Positions 7,534-15,742 of a DNA stretch of 64,000 nt are shown here, piece after piece (position 1 is the first letter of the stretch; every line of letters starts with the position of its first letter). The DNA is taken from NCBI RefSeq assembly GCF_003014495.1, contig NZ_PYGC01000002.1:620001-684000 (forward strand), in the 5' to 3' direction. The stretch comes from Prolixibacter denitrificans (lineage in GTDB: Bacteria; Bacteroidota; Bacteroidia; Bacteroidales; Prolixibacteraceae). Made by a program: the position numbers and the translations under genes. Under the pieces are notes generated by a model. That model saw only the letters and a program-made list of their open reading frames with translations, ran no database searches and was not told where the DNA came from.

Positions 7534-9579
7534 CTAGGGATTATCTCTCATCAAAATTTTGAGGCCTCCGGTTCCGTTAGCCACAAAAATGTAGTTGTCA
7601 ACAGCTCTTACGAAGTTGGCTGAGCCATCGTAGTTGTAATTTCCGTATACTTTAAATGTATTTTGGTCGATGACGTATAAGCCACCTGCTCCATTGGCTA
7701 CATACACCAGGCCATGATCAATATCGACACCATTGGTGTCGCCGCTTTGCGGGTTAAACATTTCCAGAGGCGTTCCGGAAGCGTCGTTTGTATCGAAAAC
7801 ATACAATCCGGCCTCGCCTTCACAAACATAAGCGAGTCCGTTTTTCAGGCGGGCTACTGCTTTTCCGTCTTCCGGAATAATGCTTCCCACCGGGATGGAT
7901 CTGACCGGATTTAGGCCATTATTTTCGTTAAATACCGACAGCAAGCCAACGGTACCTCCCTGCAATCCGATAATGGTGTTTCCTTCACTGTCAAAATATT
8001 TGGCAGTAAGTGCATTTCGTTTGCTGATAATCGAACCATTATTAGCATCTGCAGTGATAAACTGACCTCCGGTATTTCCAGTTGCGATATAAAGTTTTCC
8101 GTTTTCAGCGAGGTGTACACAGTTGCCTGAAAAACTGGGCAGGGAATAAAATGTTGGTGCAGCATTGGGTAATTCACCATTTTTTAAATCGATAATGGTA
8201 AAAGTCGCAGGAGTATCAGCGCCGGTTTTGTCCGGATTGGCTCCGCCTGTTACATATAATTTGTTACCATCCACCTCAATGTCGTTAAAGTCGGCATTTT
8301 CGCTCCAGTATTGGCTGACGATCGTAGGAGTTGAAGGGTCAGTAATATCATACACCTCGATAAGGCCACCAAATTCTGCCCCGTGCAGGTGGTATGAAAC
8401 GTATGCATAGTCTCCCTGAATATCCACACTTGTTGCACTCAGTGTATTTCCTCTGCTATCGATTGGGGCCTTAACATTTGCAACCAGTGTAAAAGAATTT
8501 ACCGGGTTGGTACCGTACTGTGGAACACATCCGGTAGCCGGGAAATACACGGATTTAAATGATACCAGCGAGCCCAACAAGTCAGGATCGGAGCTGGTGA
8601 TTTCATTGTCGTAACGGATGTCAATTTTTCCGGTTATCCGTGCGCCCCAGTTCGATTGAAACGAGTTTCGGATAACGATACCTGCGTAGTCGTCGTTGGT
8701 GCCTGAAATTTTCCCGTTAAGGGAAATGTTAGCTACATCGGTTACCGAGTGGGAGCCCAGCATCAGAACACTGCCTCCGTTTATCGTTAACAGGCCATTG
8801 ACTTTTAGGAAGCCGGTGGAATGGGTTAATCCGTTCGACTGCATCTTCGCCGTTTCGAAATGACAAGCGTTGTTGAGGTTCGCGCCGCTGTTCAGATTGA
8901 ATGTTCCATCGGTAATAAATGTCCCGAAGTTGTCTATGACGCCGTTGTTGTTGAGATCTGCGGACAGCGTAATTTTTCCGGTGTTGACCACGTGCCCCGA
9001 ACTATTGTTATTCATGGCATCGAACGATATGATACCATGATTTTCTAGGATGCCGTTCAGGTTGGCGTTCTTTTCGGCATTCCATTCACCGTAGTTAACC
9101 AGTTTCACCCCAGAGTTGAGATTTAGATATTTTGCCGAAAAGACACCGGTTGGATTAATCACCACGGTTCCTGTTCCACTGAGCGTCGAGCCGGCTAGGT
9201 TGCCAACGACCACTAACATTCCGCCATCATTTACTGTAATATTTCCCTCGTATGTCAAGCCTTTGGGCAACAAAACTGTTTGCCCGGAATAGACAGTATA
9301 CGTGGCCGTACTGGACTGGATAATTATTTTATCGAAAACAGTGTTGTAGATATCAACCGCCGGCGTGTAGGTATAGTCTTCCGGCGATTCAGCTGATTTC
9401 AGTGAACTGCTTCCAGCCAGATCGATTCGTTCGTTGACATAGGTAACCCGGTCAGCATTCTCTTTGGAGATTTTTTCTGCATTTGCAGTAAACTCAGTAG
9501 TTATTGTATTGTCTTTCGCACATCCGGCTAGCAGCAACAAAAAGCTACTTGCTAAAGCCAAAATTTGATTCCTTCCCAT
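7534..9579 (-). CDS. LVIVD-repeat surface lipoprotein with beta-solenoid-like N-terminal region
   Basis: 681-residue secreted lipoprotein; the lipobox LAGC places the lipidated Cys at residue 20. Residues of roughly 85-330 contain repeated short strands rich in Asn, Gly, Val and Ile (for example LNLNSGVKLVNYG, NGVIDNFGTFI), suggestive of a right-handed beta-helix. From about residue 385 to the end come LVIVD-type repeats with patterns such as GGLIEVYDITDPSTP, AGLYVFDTNDAS and GGLYVIDQNTF, which are expected to form a beta-propeller. LVIVD proteins occur on bacterial cell surfaces, but their ligands are mostly unknown. It is a single-gene unit with its own terminator. No catalytic residues were recognised; adhesion or binding is the inference. 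Confidence 0.8.
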   Translation of the reverse strand: MGRNQILALASSFLLLLAGCAKDNTITTEFTANAEKISKENADRVTYVNERIDLAGSSSLKSAESPEDYTYTPAVDIYNTVFDKIIIQSSTATYTVYSGQTVLLPKGLTYEGNITVNDGGMLVVVGNLAGSTLSGTGTVVINPTGVFSAKYLNLNSGVKLVNYGEWNAEKNANLNGILENHGIISFDAMNNNSSGHVVNTGKITLSADLNNNGVIDNFGTFITDGTFNLNSGANLNNACHFETAKMQSNGLTHSTGFLKVNGLLTINGGSVLMLGSHSVTDVANISLNGKISGTNDDYAGIVIRNSFQSNWGARITGKIDIRYDNEITSSDPDLLGSLVSFKSVYFPATGCVPQYGTNPVNSFTLVANVKAPIDSRGNTLSATSVDIQGDYAYVSYHLHGAEFGGLIEVYDITDPSTPTIVSQYWSENADFNDIEVDGNKLYVTGGANPDKTGADTPATFTIIDLKNGELPNAAPTFYSLPSFSGNCVHLAENGKLYIATGNTGGQFITADANNGSIISKRNALTAKYFDSEGNTIIGLQGGTVGLLSVFNENNGLNPVRSIPVGSIIPEDGKAVARLKNGLAYVCEGEAGLYVFDTNDASGTPLEMFNPQSGDTNGVDIDHGLVYVANGAGGLYVIDQNTFKVYGNYNYDGSANFVRAVDNYIFVANGTGGLKILMRDNP

Positions 9580-9666
9580 TTTTCAACCCCCTTTTATTAG
9601 CTTTCCCTGATTCTCTTTCTGAAAAGGTGAACCATGGGGCTTTTTTATTTAAACGAAGAGGGGATT

Positions 9667-10329
9667 TTATTTATTATTCCCGGAAAGAATAAAATTGTCT
9701 GTCAGATGGTAATGTACTCCATCTGTCGTTTGTTCAATCTCAATAACTCCGATGGTTATGAGGTTTATTAAGATTCGTTCTGTTTTCCAGCGCGAGATAG
9801 ACATGGAACGGGATAAACGACCCGGATTTATCTTTTGGTGATTGCTCAGATACTGCAGTATTTTTTTCTCTTCTTCGGTATACCGGATGAAGACTCCACG
9901 CGGCTTTTGTTTTTTCTTCCAAACTTCAAGCAGGATCCGGTTGGCGAGGATGTTTTGATCTTCGTGCCGGATGTAGGCCAACCACTTCTGGTTCTCGTCT
10001 TTAGCGTAGTGTGGTTTGTTCGGGCTCGGCGGAATATCAATCTGTAAAACCGTTTTCCCATCGGTGGTATGCCACTGTTGGGTCTCAAATTCAATTTTGG
10101 GTTTGCTGTATAATTTAGCAGCCGCTTCAATCATGTAATATTCTTCCTCGGTCTGCACGCCGGCAATGTTTCCATTGTCTTTTACGCCGATAAGCAACCG
10201 GCCGCCATCGGTATTGGCGAAAGCAACCAGCGAGCGGGCTATCTTTCGCGAATCGTTGATACAAAACTTGAAATCCTGCTGCTGGTGTTCCCCCTCTCGT
10301 ATCATCCTGAATAATTTCGTGTTCACCAT
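9667..10329 (-). CDS. AlbA_2/Schlafen-type putative ATP- or nucleic-acid-binding protein
   Basis: 220-residue cytoplasmic protein. The N-terminal part carries the AlbA_2 (Schlafen group) pattern, with QQDFKF followed by ARSLVAFANTDGGRLLIGV, which is the family's hallmark. Residues beyond about 150 look like a winged-helix domain (EEEKKILQYLSNHQKINPGRLSR and onward). Such proteins are often annotated as ATP-binding or transcriptional regulators, and some act in phage or stress responses; the actual role here is unknown. I use the ATG at 10329; the frame stays open to an ATG at 10434, but those 35 residues have no domain character. It borders the hairpin-rich gene-free region. Confidence 0.7.
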   Translation of the reverse strand: MVNTKLFRMIREGEHQQQDFKFCINDSRKIARSLVAFANTDGGRLLIGVKDNGNIAGVQTEEEYYMIEAAAKLYSKPKIEFETQQWHTTDGKTVLQIDIPPSPNKPHYAKDENQKWLAYIRHEDQNILANRILLEVWKKKQKPRGVFIRYTEEEKKILQYLSNHQKINPGRLSRSMSISRWKTERILINLITIGVIEIEQTTDGVHYHLTDNFILSGNNK

Positions 10330-10507
10330 GGCCGAATTTTTTAGGGTTGACGGCAAGTTATTATTTTTCTCTTTAAACTCCTCGGCCGTTAATGATTTTG
10401 CACCGCTGCATATTCGCGAGGCATCAATTCCCAAAACAAACTTATTATCCTACCGGGAAAAATGGAAATACCCGGATTGTGGTTCTTCCATTTTCCGCCC
10501 CTCTAAA

Positions 10508-10800
10508 TCTCCCCACCCGGGGAGACTTTTGGACCGATGACAGATTCACTAGCGTAGCTTCATTGGGTGCCAGCGTCAAACTTTAGAGGTTTCCTTCGAT
10601 GTTTCACTTAGGGCCTGCCGACCCTGTCCAGGCTGAAGGCCTGATATTCCGAAGCTGGGGGCATCGTCCCCAGAAAAAATCCATGAACAATGAGGGAAGC
10701 CTGAAGGGCTTCCACGATCTTCTTGACGGGCGAATACCAGGTCCAGCCCTACAGGCTGGCGGTTTGCCTGTTGCGCCCGATCCCTGGGGGATGCCCCAGG
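10508..10800. repeat. Cluster of GC-rich hairpin palindromes
   Basis: Six short inverted repeats lie in 293 bases: 10508-10525 (TCTCCCC/GGGGAGA), 10629-10643 (CAGGC/GCCTG), 10655-10673 (CTGGGG/CCCCAG), 10695-10713 (GGAAGCC/GGCTTCC), 10743-10759 (CCAGCC/GGCTGG) and 10783-10800 (CCTGGGG/CCCCAGG). Loops are 4-7 bases and none is followed by a T run, so they are not ordinary terminators. Recurrent words such as CTGAAGG and CAGGCT suggest a degenerate repeat family resembling the dispersed intergenic palindromic repeats of many Bacteroidota genomes. Confidence 0.65.
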
Positions 10801-11038
10801 CTATGGCATTTGTTACACTTCTACTGTGAGGTGAAATTTTATTTGATATATAGTAAATAAAATTTGGTATATGACTAATAAAACCATTAAGAAGACAAAT
10901 AGTCACTACATAAAATATAATAAAACAACAATAATAATTATATCTAATGGAGCAGAAAAATTAAAATCAGATAAGCATAAAATAAAATGATGTATAGATA
11001 AATTAAACTGCAGTTTTAATATAATACTATTCGGTGAG

Positions 11039-11080
11039 TATCTAACGCTATGTGGTGGCTATCTAACGCTGTGTGGTGGG
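11039..11080. repeat. 21-base tandem duplication
   Basis: Two adjacent 21-base units beginning TATCTAACGCT and ending GTGGTGG, differing at two positions. It sits between the AT-rich stretch and the small HTH gene, roughly 100 bases before its start. Confidence 0.8.
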
Positions 11081-11181
11081 AATCTTGTTCTTTGTTAGAA
11101 AAATAGAATAATTTTGTGTAACTTTAAGTAGCCGATGGCTTTTGCGAAGCTTCGGAGAATATCACCACAAAATATTTGGTC

Positions 11182-11538
11182 ATGAATAACGAATTGAAAC
11201 TGCCTTTTCACATCGGGAATGCCATCCGGGAGCGGCTGGCGGAACGGCAACTTACGGTTCCGCAGTTTGCCCGCAGGCTGGGGGTTTCGGAGCAGATGGC
11301 TCATTACATCCTGAACTCGAAGGACGTTAAGATAGGCCGGTTGTGGCAACTATCGGAGGCGCTGGATTTTAATTTCTTTACCCTGATTGCCAAAGCACGG
11401 GCCATCGAAAACCCGGAACGGGAGGAGACCACCCTGTTAAAACAGGAGATGGAAGGGCTGAACCAGCAAATCCACGACCTGGAAATGAAAGTTGAAACCC
11501 TCCGGGAGAGTTTACGGCTTGTCGGAGGAAGAGCCTGA
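11182..11538 (+). CDS. Small helix-turn-helix protein with C-terminal coiled coil
   Basis: 118-residue protein not assignable to a named gene. Residues of about 10-60 look like an XRE/Cro-type HTH: RERLAERQLTVPQFARRLGV then SEQMAHYILNSKDVKIGRLW, with the second helix in the recognition position. The C-terminal 35 residues (LLKQEMEGLNQQIHDLEMK and following) form a leucine-rich heptad pattern expected to make a dimeric coiled coil. The start is the ATG at 11182; a TTG two codons earlier is possible. It likely binds DNA as a dimer. The gene stands alone after an accessory-looking stretch and 50 bases before the GH9 gene, which it might regulate, but nothing shows this directly. Confidence 0.7.
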   Translation: MNNELKLPFHIGNAIRERLAERQLTVPQFARRLGVSEQMAHYILNSKDVKIGRLWQLSEALDFNFFTLIAKARAIENPEREETTLLKQEMEGLNQQIHDLEMKVETLRESLRLVGGRA

Positions 11539-11588
11539 ATGTGACGCACCGTGACCACTTTTCCAAACCTTTTTACACGATCTGATTC

Positions 11589-13232
11589 ATGAGAAAATTA
11601 TTGACGATGCTGCTGTTGTGGCTCACTGCCTGCGGCGCCGGGCCATCGGGCGATACGTACCCGGTCCGCCTCAATTCCGTCGGTTTTCTTCCGGCGAAAG
11701 CCAAAATAGCCACCATTATACAACCCTGCAGCCAGTTCGAAGTGAAACGGTTGGCTGACGACTCCACGGTTTTCAGCGGAAAGGTTACGGGGCCGTTTCA
11801 TCAGAAGGATGTCAACCAAAATGCCTGGCTGGCTGATTTTTCGGCATTCGCCGATACTGGTTCTTACTACCTGGAAGTGCCCGGAGTTGGACGGTCGGTG
11901 GCCTTTCGCATCAGCGATGATATCTTCCGGTTTCCGTACAAAACGGCCATGCGGGCTTTTTATCTTTGGCGTTGCGGCACAGCCGTGGAAGGCGATTTCA
12001 ACGGAAATCATTACGCGCACGCTGCCTGTCACCTCGACGATGCTTACGGCGATTACACAGGACAGAAAGGCGTTATCCGTAACGGTACCGGCGGCTGGCA
12101 CGATGCCGGCGATTATGGGAAATACACGGTGAACGCCGGTATCACGTTGGGCACATTGTTTCTGGCATGGGAACAGTTCCGGCCGGCACTGGAAAATGTG
12201 AAGCTGAATCTACCGGAGACAGCTCCCGGTTTCCCCGAATACCTTGAAGAGTTGAAGTGGGAAACCGACTGGCTGCTGAAAATGCCATACCCCGATGGTT
12301 CGGGCCGGGTGTCGCACAAGTTGACGCGCACGAACTTTGCCGGTTTTATCATGCCTGAAGATGATAAGGGGAAACGCTATTTCACGGAATGGAGTTCGGC
12401 AGCTACCGCTGATTTTGCCGCGGTAATGGCCATGGCGGCCCGCAACTTTCAGCCGTATGATTCCGTGTATGCGAAAAAGTGTCTGACGGCTGCGAAGAAC
12501 AGTTATGCCTTTCTGAAAGAACATCCGGAGATGAAACCGTTTGAGCAGGGCGATTTCAAGACGGGTGCCTACAAAGTGAAGAGCGATAAAAGCGAACGGC
12601 TGTGGGCCGCAGCCGAGTTGTGGGAAACAACGGGCGAGCCGGCTTACCTGGCGGACTTCGAATCGGCGGTGCCGGACATTCATCCGCCGCTCATCGACAG
12701 CGACTGGGACTGGGGCAATGTGAAAAACCTGGCCCTGTTTACCTATGTGCTTTCCGGCAGGAACGGAAGGAACGCGGACCTGCTGAACCGTGTTCAAAAA
12801 GCGATTCTGGCGAATGCCGATACCCTGGTGGCAAAAGGACGAAGGGATATTTACGGACGGCCACTGGCAGGGCGCTATTACTGGGGGTGCAACGGAACGG
12901 TGGCGCGGCAGGCTGTCAACCTGCAGGTGGCCAACGCCATTTCGCCCAACCGGGCCTATACCAACGCAGTGGTCTCCATTGCCGACCATTTGCTGGGACG
13001 GAATGTATATGACCGTTCGTACGTAACCGGCATCGGGTTTCGTCCGCCCATGCATCCGCATGACCGGCGCAGCGCTGCCGACGGGATTGAAGAACCCTGG
13101 CCGGGTTACCTCGTGGGCGGCGGACGTTCGGCCACCAACTGGCAGGATAAACAGTCGGATTATACCACCAACGAAATTGCCATCAACTGGCAGGCTGCGC
13201 TGGTATACGCTTTGGCCGGACTAGTGAATTAG
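11589..13232 (+). CDS. Glycoside hydrolase family 9 lipoprotein (endoglucanase-like)
   Basis: 547-residue exported enzyme with the GH9 architecture: lipoprotein signal (Cys15 in LTAC), an N-terminal Ig-like domain (about 24-108) and an (alpha/alpha)6 catalytic barrel. Catalytic landmarks are GGWHDAGDYGKY with the paired aspartates Asp172/Asp175, the HPHDRRS segment near residue 488, and TTNEIAINW with Glu529 as the likely general acid. GH9 enzymes cleave beta-1,4-glucans such as cellulose, mixed-linkage glucan or glucomannan; some act on chito-oligosaccharides. No SusC/SusD pair or other glycosidase lies nearby, so it is not in a normal polysaccharide utilisation locus. The coding sequence appears more GC-rich than its neighbours. 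A YjjX-type gene follows after 20 bases. Confidence 0.9.
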   Translation: MRKLLTMLLLWLTACGAGPSGDTYPVRLNSVGFLPAKAKIATIIQPCSQFEVKRLADDSTVFSGKVTGPFHQKDVNQNAWLADFSAFADTGSYYLEVPGVGRSVAFRISDDIFRFPYKTAMRAFYLWRCGTAVEGDFNGNHYAHAACHLDDAYGDYTGQKGVIRNGTGGWHDAGDYGKYTVNAGITLGTLFLAWEQFRPALENVKLNLPETAPGFPEYLEELKWETDWLLKMPYPDGSGRVSHKLTRTNFAGFIMPEDDKGKRYFTEWSSAATADFAAVMAMAARNFQPYDSVYAKKCLTAAKNSYAFLKEHPEMKPFEQGDFKTGAYKVKSDKSERLWAAAELWETTGEPAYLADFESAVPDIHPPLIDSDWDWGNVKNLALFTYVLSGRNGRNADLLNRVQKAILANADTLVAKGRRDIYGRPLAGRYYWGCNGTVARQAVNLQVANAISPNRAYTNAVVSIADHLLGRNVYDRSYVTGIGFRPPMHPHDRRSAADGIEEPWPGYLVGGGRSATNWQDKQSDYTTNEIAINWQAALVYALAGLVN

Positions 13233-13252
13233 GAACAAAAACAGTATTCGGA

Positions 13253-13795
13253 ATGATGATAAAACATATTGTGGTAGCCTCGCATAACCCGGTGAAGATT
13301 GAGGCGGTGAAGCGGGGCTTTGAAAAGCTTTTCCCGGACACGGAAATTAAAATAGAAGGTGTGAGCGTTGAGTCTGGGGTTCCCGATCAACCGATGAGCG
13401 ATGAAGAAACCCGGAATGGGGCGCATAACCGGGCCGCCAATGCGCGGGAAAAAGTGCCGCACGCCGATTTCTGGTTTGGCGTAGAGGGCGGCATCGAGCG
13501 GCATAACGGCGGGATGCAGTCGTTTGCCTGGATTGCCGCCTGCGCTGACGGGCAGTTTGGCGAATCGCGCACCACTACTTTTCAGCTTCCGCCGGAAGTG
13601 GTGAAACTGGTGGAAGAAGGACTGGAGCTGGGCGATGCCGACGACCAGGTGTTTGGGAAAACTAACTCGAAACAGGAAAACGGGGCGGTAGGATTGCTCA
13701 CCCGCAACGCCATCACGCGGACGTTGCTTTACGAACAGGCCGTTTGTCTGGCGCTGATTCCGTTTGTCAGGCCGGAGCTTTTCCCCGGAGAATGA
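13253..13795 (+). CDS. yjjX: Inosine/xanthosine triphosphatase (YjjX/DUF84 family)
   Basis: 180-residue cytoplasmic house-cleaning NTPase expected to hydrolyse ITP and XTP so that deaminated purines are not incorporated into nucleic acids. The family signature is complete: VVASHNPVKIEAVKRGF at the N-terminus (phosphate binding), SGVPDQPMSDEET, then GVEGGIE and SRTTTFQLP. The length matches the family norm (about 170-180). Two consecutive ATG codons occur at 13253 and 13256; the first is used. It lies 20 bases after the GH9 gene and is closed by a strong terminator, so the two may be co-transcribed, though no functional link is apparent. Confidence 0.88.
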   Translation: MMIKHIVVASHNPVKIEAVKRGFEKLFPDTEIKIEGVSVESGVPDQPMSDEETRNGAHNRAANAREKVPHADFWFGVEGGIERHNGGMQSFAWIAACADGQFGESRTTTFQLPPEVVKLVEEGLELGDADDQVFGKTNSKQENGAVGLLTRNAITRTLLYEQAVCLALIPFVRPELFPGE

Positions 13796-13804
13796 GATAA
13801 AAGA

Positions 13805-13836
13805 AAAGGGCCTTCCGTAACGAAGACCCTTTTTTA
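13805..13836. terminator. Bidirectional terminator between yjjX and the AhpD-like gene
   Basis: Eleven paired bases interrupted by one C/A mismatch (AAAAGGG-c-CTTC / GAAG-a-CCCTTTT), with a 6-base loop and T runs on both strands. It separates two convergent genes. Confidence 0.8.
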
Positions 13837-13854
13837 TTTGTTTGGGTTGTTGAT

Positions 13855-14202
13855 TTATTCTGCATTCTGCAACTCTTCCCAGTACTCCACGGCACGGCGG
13901 GTGTGGGGAATTACAATGGTTCCGCCCACCAGGTTGGCTACCGAAAACACTTCGAAGAGTTCTTCGGTGGTAACACCTTGCTCATGACATTTCTCCAGGT
14001 GGTATTTCACGCAATCGTCGCAGCGCAGCACCATGGAACTTACCAGTCCCAGCATTTCCTTGGTTTTTGTCGACAGCGCACCTTCCATATAAGTATTGGT
14101 GTCGAGGTTGTAGATGCGCTTCATCACCTTGTTATCGGCGGAAAGAATTTTCTCATTCATCCGGGCACGATAATCCCGGAATTCATCTATCATTTTGCTC
14201 AT
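13855..14202 (-). CDS. Carboxymuconolactone decarboxylase family (AhpD-like) protein
   Basis: 115-residue all-helical protein of the CMD/AhpD superfamily. The redox motif RCDDCVKYH gives Cys61 and Cys64 with His68, the arrangement of AhpD-type peroxidase partners, so a thiol-disulfide role in peroxide defence is more likely than lactone decarboxylation. It lies 6 bases downstream of miaB on the same strand and is probably co-transcribed with it. Its partner peroxiredoxin is not in the window. It converges on yjjX across a shared terminator. Confidence 0.85.
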   Translation of the reverse strand: MSKMIDEFRDYRARMNEKILSADNKVMKRIYNLDTNTYMEGALSTKTKEMLGLVSSMVLRCDDCVKYHLEKCHEQGVTTEELFEVFSVANLVGGTIVIPHTRRAVEYWEELQNAE

Positions 14203-14208
14203 TTCAGT

Positions 14209-15558
14209 TTATTCGGTGGGTTGTCCTATTTTTTCGGTTACCTCGCCAATCAGCGTGGTCTGCGTACTTTCGTTCACTTTTACCCGGACATAATCGCCAA
14301 ACTGCAAATCACCTTTCGGGAAAACAACCATCTTGTTCTGCGAGCTGCGTCCGAAGTATTGCTCGTCGCTCTTCTTCGAAACACCTTCTACCAGCACCTC
14401 CACTACTTTGCCAATGTCCTGACGGTTATTCTCCTGCGAAATCCGGCTTTGCAAGGCAATTACTTCGTTCAGACGGCGCGATTTCACCTCATCCGGCACA
14501 TCGTCTTCGTAATGTTCGTGCGCATAGGTTCCGGGACGAACCGAATACTTGAACATGAAGGCCGAGTCGAAGCGAACTTCCTCCATCAGCGAGAGCGTCT
14601 CTTTGTGATCTTCTTCCGTTTCGCCGCAGAAGCCGGTAATTACGTCGGTTGACAAGCCGCAGTTGGGAATGATTTCGTTGATGGCCTTGATGCGGTCGAG
14701 ATACCATTCGCGGGTGTATTTCCGGTTCATCTTGTCGAGCACCGTCGAGCTTCCCGACTGGAAGGGCAGGTGAATGAACTTGCAAATGTTCGGATATTTG
14801 GCAATCACCTCCAGCAGCTTGTTCGACATATCTTTCGGATGCGACGTGGTAAAGCGTACCCGGACTGTCGGGTCAATCTGTGCTACCATTTCCATCAAAT
14901 CGGCAAACTTCACCGGACGGGTTCCGGGAGCACGGAAGCGGTACGAATCGACATTCTGTCCCAGCAGGGTAACTTCTTTATAGCCTTTGCTGATGAGATC
15001 CTGTACTTCGCTGAGAATATCTTTCGGGTCACGACTTCTTTCCCGGCCACGGGTATAAGGCACAATACAGAACGTGCAGAAGTTGTTGCAACCACGTGTA
15101 ATGGATACAAAACCGGAAATTTTATTGTTCCCAATACGTTTCGGAATGATGGAATCGTATGTTTCGTTGGTGGTTAAATCCACGTTGATGGCTTCCTCGC
15201 CGCGCTTTACTTTGTCGAACAGGTAGGGAAGATCGCGGTAAGCATCGGGTCCTGCCACTAGGTCGATTTTCTTCTTTTCGAGCAACTGGTCGCCAACTCG
15301 TTCGGCCATACAGCCAATCAGACCAACCACTTTTTCAGGTGCTTTCTTTTTATGACTCTGAAACAAATCCAACCGGGCGTGAATGCGCTGCTCGGCGTTG
15401 TCACGAATGGAACAGGTATTAATTAATATGGCATCGGCATCCTGATGGTCTTCGGTCAGGTCATATCCCTTCTCTCCCAATACGGCTGCCACCACTTCGC
15501 TGTCTGCCACATTCATCTGGCAACCGTACGTCTCGATATATAATTTCTTGTTCGCCAT
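14209..15558 (-). CDS. miaB: tRNA-2-methylthio-N6-dimethylallyladenosine synthase MiaB
   Basis: Radical-SAM methylthiotransferase that converts i6A37 to ms2i6A37 in tRNAs reading UNN codons. At 449 residues it has the full three-domain layout. The N-terminal UPF0004 domain holds Cys13 (YGCQMN), Cys49 (NTCSIRD) and Cys83 (IGCMAER) for the auxiliary [4Fe-4S] cluster. The radical-SAM triad CNNFCTFC is at Cys157/161/164, and a C-terminal TRAM domain (GKVVEVLVEG onward) binds tRNA. The NTCSIRD and YGCQMN variants are those of MiaB rather than RimO or MtaB. It diverges from yebC. Confidence 0.96.
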   Translation of the reverse strand: MANKKLYIETYGCQMNVADSEVVAAVLGEKGYDLTEDHQDADAILINTCSIRDNAEQRIHARLDLFQSHKKKAPEKVVGLIGCMAERVGDQLLEKKKIDLVAGPDAYRDLPYLFDKVKRGEEAINVDLTTNETYDSIIPKRIGNNKISGFVSITRGCNNFCTFCIVPYTRGRERSRDPKDILSEVQDLISKGYKEVTLLGQNVDSYRFRAPGTRPVKFADLMEMVAQIDPTVRVRFTTSHPKDMSNKLLEVIAKYPNICKFIHLPFQSGSSTVLDKMNRKYTREWYLDRIKAINEIIPNCGLSTDVITGFCGETEEDHKETLSLMEEVRFDSAFMFKYSVRPGTYAHEHYEDDVPDEVKSRRLNEVIALQSRISQENNRQDIGKVVEVLVEGVSKKSDEQYFGRSSQNKMVVFPKGDLQFGDYVRVKVNESTQTTLIGEVTEKIGQPTE

Positions 15559-15742
15559 TACGGTAAAATCAATTGAGAAAATTAGTTGGGCAAATTTACC
15601 ATCATATTTTGAATTTGGACAATAAGGTGCTGTCTAAATAAGACTTAATTGTCCTTTCCTGAAGGATTTTCTGTAAAAAATGGGATTTTCTTATCTTTAC
15701 AGCCCCGACGATTTCAAAATAGTCAACCCAAAAAAACGAATT

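Larger units (their letters stand above)
10330..11181. other. Gene-free accessory stretch: hairpin cluster, then AT-rich DNA
   Basis: About 850 bases without a credible gene. The first part (to about 10830) is GC-rich and full of short palindromes, listed separately. From about 10835 to 11030 the composition switches sharply to AT-rich sequence with many A/T runs and no coding signature. A 21-base tandem duplication follows, then the promoter region of the small HTH gene. Short reading frames across 10599-10906 on both strands are produced by the palindromes and look non-coding. Confidence 0.6.

Noticed and set aside
7380-7562. 60-residue plus-strand reading frame
   Set aside because: It runs through the LVIVD gene's terminator and into its 3' end and has no domain or signal-peptide character.
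10330-10434. Upstream extension of the AlbA_2 protein by 35 residues
   Set aside because: The added residues match no domain, and the AlbA_2 fold begins after the ATG at 10329.
10599-10906. Small proteins of 76 and 100 residues on both strands in the hairpin cluster
   Set aside because: The frames arise from GC-rich palindromes and read on both strands, which is typical of repeat DNA rather than coding sequence.
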